This document shows positions 32,537 through 38,458 of a stretch of DNA of 38,458 nt, in pieces. Location of the stretch: positions 1 through 38,458 of the forward strand of contig JACCTH010000035.1 of the NCBI GenBank assembly GCA_013812505.1. Reading direction: 5' to 3'. The translations under genes were made by a program, and so were the position numbers. Below the pieces are notes generated by a model. It did not search any database. It saw only the letters and a program-made list of their open reading frames with translations, and was not told where the DNA came from. This DNA comes from Acidimicrobiia bacterium. GTDB lineage: Bacteria; Actinomycetota; Acidimicrobiia; Spongiisociales; ZC4RG35. Each line of letters begins with the position of its first letter. The stretch's first letter is position 1.

Positions 32537-34309
32537 TCACACGATGGGCGCGGAAACAGGAACGAGTGTGCATGAGCAGCCGGGGTGGATGGGGGGCATC
32601 GGCGGCTCATCGGCCTCGGCCGCTTCCCGACAACGAGCACAGCCGCGGCCACCCACCTCGAATTGGTGGCTGAAGCGACTTCCCAACAAGCTCCGAGCGA
32701 GGCCTTGGTGGTAGGCCGAGGAGGCCAGATCCTTGACCCGTCGCTCGGCCTCGTCGGTGCGCCAGGAGCGAAACACCCGCGAGATTGCGGCCGCGCGTTC
32801 CCGGCTCCCCTCATCGGGGGCGGCGAGCACCTCGGCGAGTTGGGAGGCGAGCAGGTTCGCCATCGGCGGCGCTTCGTCGCGGGCGGGAGTGGCGGGGCGG
32901 GGAAAGGTCGATTCGGCCAGCTCCTCGGCTGCGTTGTGCCCCATTGCAAAGCTCTCGGACAACAAGACCACGAGGTCAGGGCGTAACTGGGTTTCCAGGT
33001 CCGAGACCTCGGGTCGCCACGACCCCTCCGACACCCGCGCCCCTTCGAGGGCCTGATTCTGCAGCTCGGTCAGTTGCCTTTTCAGATTGCGAAGCGCCCG
33101 ATTGGTCACCGGCAGGACCACACGTTGGTAAAGGTCGAAAGGATCGATTGCCCGGGCCGCCTTCTTGGGCGCCGGAACTTCCGGTCCAACCGCCGGCGGG
33201 GCTTCTGCGGTGGGTGGCGGCGGAGCGCCGCGCAGACGAGAGAAGATGGCGGCCAGGTCGTCGGGAGCTGTCGGTGGAGCCTCCGTTTCCTCGGTCGCCG
33301 AAGCAACGTGAGCGTCGGTGCTTTCCACCTCGTTCTCGGGAACTGACAAGGCCGGTTCCAGGGGCTTAGTTTCCGCTTTGCCCTGGCGTAGGCGACGGAC
33401 ATCGTCGACTACCTCCTCGATGCTGGCCGCCGGCTGGGCGGGGGCAGGCTGCCTTCGCTTAGACACCACCCGGACTGTTTCGCCAGGTCCCCAATCGAAT
33501 TGCTCGGCCGTGGTGACGGCGCGCGATGGTGCTGGGGCCGGCACTTCTTGGGCCGGAGATTCAGCGGCGCTGAGACCAAGCCTCGTGCGCCGTTCGTCGA
33601 GCTCGCCTTCCATCCGTGACAACGACGATCGCAACGTCTCCAACTCGGCAAGCAATTCCTGACGTCGCTGTTCGAGCGCCCGGGCCCGCTCCTGGGAGGC
33701 CTCCGCCTGGCGGCGAGCCACTTCGATGATTTCGTCGTGTCGCGCCTGTGCCTCTGCGTTCAGGCGTTCGGCTTCCATCCGGGCGGTCCGAGTGACCTCA
33801 TCGGATTCGCGGCGCCCGGCGGCGGTGAGTCGATGTGCCTCCCTTTCGGCTTCTCCAAGAATGCTGAGCGAGTCGCGTTCGGCTGCTTCCGAGACTCGCC
33901 GCGCCTCCGTCTGCGCCTGGCGGATGAGCTCTTCGGAGGCAACCCAGGCGTCCGAGCGCAGATGCTCGGCGTCCTCGCGGGCCGACTTGCGTTCGCCTTC
34001 GGTTTCTGCCATCGCTTCCGCACGCCAGCGGGACGCGTCGCTCGAGGCCCGGTCGCGCATTCCCTCGGCTGCCTCGCGCGCGGCCTCCAGCACCTGCGTG
34101 ATCTCGATGCCGACGGCAGCGAACTCCGACTTGAGGTCGCGTTCAGCGAACTCGCCAAGTCGTCCAGCGAGACGATCGCGCTGCGAGGTGAGTTCGCCAA
34201 GCAACCCAGCCAACTCGGCGAGAAACGCTCGCACTTCGCTGGGATCGAAACCGCGAAAGGCCTGACGGAAGGTCCGGCCGGCCACCTGTTCCGGCGTCAG
34301 CTGGTCCAT
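32537..34309 (-). CDS. DivIVA-domain coiled-coil protein with a Mu-F-like Cys/His C-terminus
   Basis: A 590-residue protein from the ATG at 34309 (GTG at 34318 also possible). The first 60 residues (LTPEQVAGRTFRQAFRGFDPSEVRAFLAELAGLL) are a DivIVA domain, which targets curved or polar membrane. Residues 60-250 form a long, charged, Ala/Glu/Arg-rich coiled coil, followed by a Pro-rich linker to about 400. The last 40 residues hold a likely metal site: C560-x2-C563, H578, C581 and C583 (GCARCREA ... IHPGCSCTLVPV; numbered from the GTG start). That tail strongly recalls the end of phage Mu gpF/SPP1 gp7 head proteins (HPNCRCTLVPV). The role may be in polar growth or envelope organisation. The fused tail is the unusual part. 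Confidence 0.8.
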   Translation of the reverse strand: MDQLTPEQVAGRTFRQAFRGFDPSEVRAFLAELAGLLGELTSQRDRLAGRLGEFAERDLKSEFAAVGIEITQVLEAAREAAEGMRDRASSDASRWRAEAMAETEGERKSAREDAEHLRSDAWVASEELIRQAQTEARRVSEAAERDSLSILGEAEREAHRLTAAGRRESDEVTRTARMEAERLNAEAQARHDEIIEVARRQAEASQERARALEQRRQELLAELETLRSSLSRMEGELDERRTRLGLSAAESPAQEVPAPAPSRAVTTAEQFDWGPGETVRVVSKRRQPAPAQPAASIEEVVDDVRRLRQGKAETKPLEPALSVPENEVESTDAHVASATEETEAPPTAPDDLAAIFSRLRGAPPPPTAEAPPAVGPEVPAPKKAARAIDPFDLYQRVVLPVTNRALRNLKRQLTELQNQALEGARVSEGSWRPEVSDLETQLRPDLVVLLSESFAMGHNAAEELAESTFPRPATPARDEAPPMANLLASQLAEVLAAPDEGSRERAAAISRVFRSWRTDEAERRVKDLASSAYHQGLARSLLGSRFSHQFEVGGRGCARCREAAEADEPPMPPIHPGCSCTLVPVSAPIV

Positions 34310-34389
34310 GAGCTGCACAAGATACCCGTCGCAGGCTTGTTTCCAGAGTCTGGCGCCGTATTCTCCCGAGGACCGACGAGAGGAGAACG

Positions 34390-34680
34390 ATGACCAACCG
34401 CAAATCGGACAACGAGGACGAATCGGAGATCCTGAGCGACGAGCAGATCGAAGAAGGGCCAGCGTCGATGGCCGACATGGCCTTCAAGGATCGCTGGGAG
34501 GGCGGCTCATTCTTCGCCGACCTACAACAGCGTTTCGGCACGTATGAGCTCGATTGGACCGAGCTCGAGGGCTTGGCGGACGACCGTCCCGGGCTCGCCG
34601 ACCGCCTCGCCGAGGCGACCGGGATGACCAAAGAGGCGGTCATGAAAGAAATCGAGCAAGCGGAGAAGTCAACCCTGTAG
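34390..34680 (+). CDS. Hypothetical acidic protein
   Basis: A 96-residue acidic protein: a charged N-terminus (RKSDNEDESEILSDEQIEEG), then MADMAFKDRWEGGSFFADLQQRFGTYELDWTELEGL, and a helical end resembling a short HTH or coiled segment (GMTKEAVMKEIEQAEK). It has no recognised family. GAGGAG lies 5 nt before the ATG, supporting expression. It is divergent from the DivIVA-like gene. Confidence 0.65.
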   Translation: MTNRKSDNEDESEILSDEQIEEGPASMADMAFKDRWEGGSFFADLQQRFGTYELDWTELEGLADDRPGLADRLAEATGMTKEAVMKEIEQAEKSTL

Positions 34681-34767
34681 ACCTCGGGCCGAACGGCATG
34701 CCTCGTCAGAGGCGGTACGATTCTGTCGTGGCGGTCTTCATCTGTTCGCTCTCGGGTTTCCGCGCTC

Positions 34768-35025
34768 ATGGCTAAGCGGGGCGGCGATGCCGCGCTCAAA
34801 CGGGCCAGGGAAAAAGCCCGCCTGGAGAAGCAGGAAGCCAAGCGAGAGAAGCGCCAGGCGCGAGCTGCCGACGAGGTGATCCCGCCTGGCGATGCCGACG
34901 CGTTGATGGAAGAGTTCGCTCAACTAAGCGCGAGTTTTGAGGCGAGCCAGGTCACTGAGGAGCGCTTCAACGAGGAGCGTCACCGGATCTTTGTCGCCCT
35001 CGGTCTCCAATCAGAGGACGACTGA
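34768..35025 (+). CDS. Hypothetical small basic coiled-coil protein
   Basis: 85 residues with a Lys/Arg/Ala-rich helical N-terminus (KRAREKARLEKQEAKREKRQARAA) and an acidic C-terminal half (DALMEEFAQLSASFEASQVTEERFNEERHRIFVALGL) that resembles a SHOCT-like short helix pair. It ends 11 nt before the hemolysin III-like gene and probably shares its transcript. Function unknown. Confidence 0.6.
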   Translation: MAKRGGDAALKRAREKARLEKQEAKREKRQARAADEVIPPGDADALMEEFAQLSASFEASQVTEERFNEERHRIFVALGLQSEDD

Positions 35026-35036
35026 TCAGAGGGCGT

Positions 35037-35660
35037 ATGCAGAACCCCGTTCGTGGATTTCTCCACGGGGCGGGTGCGCTTTTTGCCGTGATCGGGCTGA
35101 TTGCCTTGTTGGTTCGGTCGGAAGAAGCCTCGATGCGCATGGCCGGAGCTGTCTACGGCCTGGCGCTGGTCAGCATGTTCACCACCAGCGCCCTTTACCA
35201 CGCAGTGCCGTGGGGATCGGATTGGAAGTCTCGCCTGCAGATGCTCGACCACACCTTTATCTACGTGCTGGTCGCCGGCACCGCCACTCCTTTACTCGTC
35301 GCGGCCTTGTACGGCGGTTGGCTGGCCGCCGGTCTCGCCGGCATCTGGGGTTTGGCGGCACTGGGGATGGTCCAAGAAATCAGCAAGCGCCGCACCCGAC
35401 GTACCGTCCTCGCCTTGCAGTTCGTAGCCGGGGCCATTGCCTTGATCCCGATCGCCTCGACTTTTGCGGGAATCGACCCCACCGTGGGTGTGCTCATGCT
35501 CGCGGGTGGTGTCTCGTATCTGTTAGGGACCCTGCTTTTCGTTAATAGCCGTCCCCGGCTCCGGCCCGGCGTCTTCTCGCATCACGAGTTCTTTCACGTG
35601 GTGGTGATCCTCGCGAGCGCATTGCATTTCCTCGCCGTATGGAGAATCGTTGCGCTTTGA
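35037..35660 (+). CDS. PAQR/hemolysin III family membrane protein
   Basis: A 207-residue protein with seven membrane segments. The PAQR metal-site signature is present: Ser and His in FTTSALYHAVPW (about 49-60), Asp in MLDHTFIYVLVAGT (about 78), and two His in the last block HHEFFHVVVILASALH. Bacterial members (YqfA, hemolysin III) are thought to act in membrane-lipid homeostasis, probably as metal-dependent hydrolases; the hemolysin label is historical. It converges with the PDZ protease gene, with 7 nt between the stops. Confidence 0.92.
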   Translation: MQNPVRGFLHGAGALFAVIGLIALLVRSEEASMRMAGAVYGLALVSMFTTSALYHAVPWGSDWKSRLQMLDHTFIYVLVAGTATPLLVAALYGGWLAAGLAGIWGLAALGMVQEISKRRTRRTVLALQFVAGAIALIPIASTFAGIDPTVGVLMLAGGVSYLLGTLLFVNSRPRLRPGVFSHHEFFHVVVILASALHFLAVWRIVAL

Positions 35661-35667
35661 GGTGGTT

Positions 35668-36678
35668 CTAACCGGGAAGCGCTTCGAGGGCGGCTAGCGC
35701 CTCGTCCAGGGTCGCCACCGGAATCAACTCCATCCCATTGCGGGGCGCGGTCAGGGCTTCGTCGTAGTTGGCGGCAGGAACCAGCATTACCTCGGCGCCG
35801 GCCGCCTCGGCCGCCACCACCTTCTGTCGGATGCCGCCTATCGGCCCCACGTTGCCGTCCTCGTCGATCGTGCCGGTCCCTGCCACCACCCGTCCCGATG
35901 CGAGCTCGCCGGTGGTCAGGACCTCGATGACCGCCAGCGTGTACATCATCCCCGCCGAAGGTCCGCCGATCAGTCCGGCGTCGATGTCGATCGGAAAGGG
36001 AAACTCGAAGGTCGGGTTGAGCGCCTCCGCCGAGATCCCGATGATCGGAGACGAGGGATCATCCTCGCGGGCGGCTAACACGACTTCGACCGAGCGCGCG
36101 ACGCCGTCACGCTGCAACTCGATCGTCACTACTTCCCCTGGAGCGTTGTCTGCGAGGATCGGGCCAATCGCCCCGGGAAGCTCGACTGGACTTCCCTCTA
36201 CCGCGGTGATGATGTCATTGACCTCGAGCACTGCAAATGCCGGAGTGCCGGGCAGAACCTCGACGATTGCCACTCCGTCCGAGCGAGTCGTGACCTCAAA
36301 GCCGAGCGTCCGCAAAGCCAGCGTGATCGCGGTCTCCTTCGAGACATCCATCGACGCCTGGTTCCGAGTGACGAAATCCTCATCCGACTCGTCGGGTTGA
36401 CGGATCGCCGCGCGCGAGACCAGATCGACTGACGGGTCGAAAGCCGCGAGCACCGCTTCGATCGGGTTCACCGTCTGGCTCGCCACCGTGAGCATCAACA
36501 GTTCCTCGTCGGGTACGTATGTCTCTTGCTCGGAAATTGTCACCGCCTCGATGGCGTCGCCCACCGGGCCAGGCGAGAACGCGTAGTAAGGCAGCGAGAT
36601 GTTCCAAGCCGCTACAAGAGCTCCCGCCAGGAGGACGGAGATGATGGCGACTATTACCGGCCAACGGCGTGGTCCCAT
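35668..36678 (-). CDS. Membrane-anchored PDZ / Lon-like (S16) protease
   Basis: A 336-residue protein from the ATG at 36678: one N-terminal membrane anchor (VIVAIISVLLAGALVAAW), a PDZ domain (about 130-205, with EVLPGTPAFAVLEVNDIITAVEG) and a Lon-type proteolytic domain with Ser241 in GGPSAGM and Lys286 in GGIRQK, forming the Ser-Lys dyad. This is the YlbL architecture common in actinobacteria and firmicutes, probably a cell-surface quality-control or regulatory protease. The frame extends 13 codons to an ATG at 36717, but that part is the intergenic repeat (copy B), so the shorter start is preferred. Confidence 0.93.
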   Translation of the reverse strand: MGPRRWPVIVAIISVLLAGALVAAWNISLPYYAFSPGPVGDAIEAVTISEQETYVPDEELLMLTVASQTVNPIEAVLAAFDPSVDLVSRAAIRQPDESDEDFVTRNQASMDVSKETAITLALRTLGFEVTTRSDGVAIVEVLPGTPAFAVLEVNDIITAVEGSPVELPGAIGPILADNAPGEVVTIELQRDGVARSVEVVLAAREDDPSSPIIGISAEALNPTFEFPFPIDIDAGLIGGPSAGMMYTLAVIEVLTTGELASGRVVAGTGTIDEDGNVGPIGGIRQKVVAAEAAGAEVMLVPAANYDEALTAPRNGMELIPVATLDEALAALEALPG

Positions 36679-36688
36679 GGAACCGGCG

Positions 36689-36735
36689 AACCTTAGGTTT
36701 ACGTGGTGGCTATGCAACCACCAGAACCTAAGGTT
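36689..36735. repeat. Palindromic ~48-bp intergenic repeat, copy B
   Basis: AACCTTAGGTTT at 36689-36700 and AACCTAAGGTT at 36725-36735 surround a hairpin centre (acgtggtggc-tatgc-aaccacc). It fills the gap between the livG stop, which it touches at 36735, and the PDZ protease gene. Its reverse complement matches copy A across both cores and most of the centre. Confidence 0.8.
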
Positions 36736-37631
36736 CAGTTGGTGGGTTCGGTTGTCTCGACCGCCGATTCGGCCGCCTCGACTGCCGCCGCCCGGAGCTC
36801 GGCCGATTGGAAGTCTTCCCCGAGGTAAGCGCGGATGACGTCAGGGTTGCGCTGCACCTCAGCCGGCGGACCTTCGGCGATCTTGCGTCCAAAGTCGACG
36901 ACCATCACCCGGTCGGCGATGTCCATCACCAATCCCATGTCGTGCTCGACGAGGATTAGCGCGATCCCCAGCTCGTCACGGATGTCGAGCACGAAACGGG
37001 CCATGTCCTCGGTCTCCTCGAGGTTCATCCCCGCCACCGGCTCATCGAGCAGCAAGAGCTCCGGTTCCATCGCTAGGGCGCGGCCCAGCTCGACTCGTTT
37101 CTGCACGCCATAAGGCAACAGCCCCACCGGGTACTTGCGCCACTGCTCGATCTCAAGGAAGTCGACGATGTCTTCGACCTTCCCGCGATTGATCATCTCC
37201 TCCTTTTTGGCCGGCCCGACCCAAAAAGCTCCCGCCAGCCAGCCCCGCTTCATACGGATGTGCCGGCCGGTGAGGATGTTCTCGATCACAGTCATGTGCG
37301 GGAAGAGAGCGATGTTCTGGAAGGTGCGAGCGATTCCGAGCTCAGCGGTCTTGTTGGGTTTGAGACCCATCAGCGACCGGCCTTTCCAAAGGATTTCGCC
37401 TCGTTGGGGCTTGTAGACCTGGTTCACGGAGTTGAAGATCGAGGTCTTCCCCGCTCCGTTCGGACCAATGATCGCAAACAACTCTCCCGGCAAGACCTCG
37501 AACGAAATCCCGTCAATCGCCCGCACCCCCTTAAAGGACAGATGAATATCCCGCACCTCCAACAACGGCTTGGCTTGCCCGGTTTCATCTGAAGTCTGAT
37601 GTCTGATATCTGACATCTCTAACTCAGCCAC
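36735..37631 (-). CDS. livG: Branched-chain amino acid-type ABC transporter ATPase (LivG)
   Basis: A 298-residue ATPase. It has Walker A GPNGAGKTS, the Q-loop region GIARTFQNIALFPHMTVIENI, a signature LPYGVQKRVELGRAL, Walker B LLLLDEPVAGMN, and the family C-terminal ILVEHDMGLVMDIADRVMVVDFG. LivG pairs with LivF to drive import of branched-chain amino acids or related amides. The longer-than-usual insert around MKRGWLAGAFWVGPAKKEEM and the acidic/Ala-rich tail (AVEAAESAVETTEPTN) are mild extras. It overlaps livF by 13 nt. The N-terminal codons contain a small TCTGA repeat that encodes SDIRHQTSDE. Confidence 0.93.
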   Translation of the reverse strand: MAELEMSDIRHQTSDETGQAKPLLEVRDIHLSFKGVRAIDGISFEVLPGELFAIIGPNGAGKTSIFNSVNQVYKPQRGEILWKGRSLMGLKPNKTAELGIARTFQNIALFPHMTVIENILTGRHIRMKRGWLAGAFWVGPAKKEEMINRGKVEDIVDFLEIEQWRKYPVGLLPYGVQKRVELGRALAMEPELLLLDEPVAGMNLEETEDMARFVLDIRDELGIALILVEHDMGLVMDIADRVMVVDFGRKIAEGPPAEVQRNPDVIRAYLGEDFQSAELRAAAVEAAESAVETTEPTN

Positions 37632-38410
37632 CGCTTTCGCCGCTTGTAGTGCTTCACGTCCTTGAAGTTTTTTCGCTCACCCTCGCCGCGGAGACCGAGG
37701 TAGAACTCCTGGACGTCCGCATCTTTCAAAAGCTTCTCGGGCTGGCCGTCCATGACCATCTTCCCGGTCTCCATGACATACCCATGATGGGCAATCGACA
37801 GGGCCATGTTGGCGTTTTGCTCGATAAGCAACACTGACGTCCCCTGCTCGTTGATCTCGACGACGATGTCACGGATTTGCTGCACCAGCATTGGTGCCAG
37901 TCCTAGCGAGGGTTCGTCGAGGATGAGGAGCTTGGGATGTTGCATGAGAGCCCGGCCGATCGCCAGCATCTGCTGCTCTCCCCCGGACATGTAACCCGCC
38001 ACTGATTTGCGTCGATTTCCCAGGAGGGGAAAGAGGGTCATCACCCGGTCGTAGGCTTCCTCGGTTGACTTCCGATTGGTGTTGACAAAACCGCCCGCCC
38101 GCAAGTTCTCGTCAACGGACATCTCGGCGAATATCCGCCGTCCCTCCATGACCTGGCTAATCCCGCGGTTCACGATCTCAGCAGGTTTCGCGCCAGTGAT
38201 ATCTCTGCCCGCAAAATTGATCTTGCCTTTGGTGATGTCGCCTTCATGAATGTCGAGCAGACCGGTGATCGCTCGCATCGTCGTGGTCTTGCCTGCTCCA
38301 TTGGCGCCGAGCAAGGCGACGATTTTCCCGTCGGGCACTCCGAGAGAGATGCCGCGCAAAACGAGCACGACATCGTTGTAGACCACTTCGAGGTTGGTCA
38401 CCGACAGCAT
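37619..38410 (-). CDS. livF: Branched-chain amino acid-type ABC transporter ATPase (LivF)
   Basis: A 263-residue ATPase starting MLSVTNLEVVYNDVVLVLRGI. Walker A is GANGAGKTTTMRAITG, the signature YMSGGEQQMLAIGRAL, and Walker B LLILDEPSLGLAP. LLIEQNANMALSIAHHGYVMETG is the LivF-type end. A GAGGAG site lies about 11 nt before the ATG at 38410. A basic extension (NFKDVKHYKRRKRWLS) follows the core. The order livF then livG is the reverse of the Escherichia coli arrangement; permease and binding-protein genes should lie beyond the right edge. A G-run near 38450 closes the window. Confidence 0.94.
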   Translation of the reverse strand: MLSVTNLEVVYNDVVLVLRGISLGVPDGKIVALLGANGAGKTTTMRAITGLLDIHEGDITKGKINFAGRDITGAKPAEIVNRGISQVMEGRRIFAEMSVDENLRAGGFVNTNRKSTEEAYDRVMTLFPLLGNRRKSVAGYMSGGEQQMLAIGRALMQHPKLLILDEPSLGLAPMLVQQIRDIVVEINEQGTSVLLIEQNANMALSIAHHGYVMETGKMVMDGQPEKLLKDADVQEFYLGLRGEGERKNFKDVKHYKRRKRWLS

Positions 38411-38458
38411 CGGAGCGGTTCTCCTCGGTAGGTGAGATAGAAGTGGGGGGGGGCGTAG

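Overview
The window looks like a chromosomal segment of a high-GC actinobacterium. Supporting features are a UPF0182 membrane protein, a DivIVA-type coiled-coil protein, an actinobacterial-type initiator tRNA without an encoded CCA, a secreted PDZ/Lon-like protease, and a lipoprotein with an Ala/Thr-rich linker. I would guess the class Acidimicrobiia, but this rests on general resemblance, not on a marker search.

Layout. (1) 1-1240: the start of an IS3-type OrfA at the left edge, a two-gene unit (thioredoxin-like membrane protein plus unknown protein), and a 3' tRNA fragment (anticodon arm to acceptor) with no 5' half. (2) 1437-8715: a minus-strand locus for salvage of methylthioribose or a similar 5-deoxypentose. 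It reads mtnA, sugar-binding lipoprotein, RbsA-like ATPase, RbsC-like permease, a deletion-fused remnant of a second mtnA and a class I aldolase, a muconolactone-isomerase-like protein, and mtnK. (3) 8716-9394: gene debris. (4) 9395-27590: a genomic island at the 3' end of the initiator tRNA gene. An exact 42-bp copy of the tRNA 3' half lies at 9395, a slightly decayed copy at 22277, and the intact tRNA at 27591-27664. (5) 27591-38458: conserved chromosome with UPF0182, two YjbR-type proteins, a hydrolase, DivIVA-like, PAQR/hemolysin III, PDZ-Lon protease, and LivG and LivF ATPases.

The left part of the island (9395-22319) holds a compact seven-gene minus-strand operon: small winged-HTH protein, HsdM, HsdS, HsdR, a HEPN-like protein with an R-x4-H motif, a DUF5131 three-Cys protein and its TcmP partner. 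Junctions are overlaps of 4-16 nt, zero spacing, or gaps of up to 54 nt. Divergent from it are an excisionase and a tyrosine integrase. This type I restriction system with a built-in HEPN protein and a DUF5131/TcmP pair is the best candidate for an undescribed composite defence system. Further right, the island carries debris: a purine nucleoside phosphorylase start fused to an unknown protein, a detached UPF0182 C-terminus, and a broken serine recombinase. The right part (22277-27590) has a DUF6994 protein, a small conserved protein, two frameshifted RibD/DHFR-like genes, and an IS1182-type element whose end is 6 bp from the tRNA.

The conserved chromosome contains a repeat of about 48 bp that folds on itself and carries CCTTAGG/CCTAAGG cores. 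One copy supplies the UPF0182 stop codon and one lies between livG and the PDZ protease gene. Several genes show single frameshifts (RibD-like twice, YjbR-like, muconolactone-isomerase-like), so both real decay and sequencing error must be considered.
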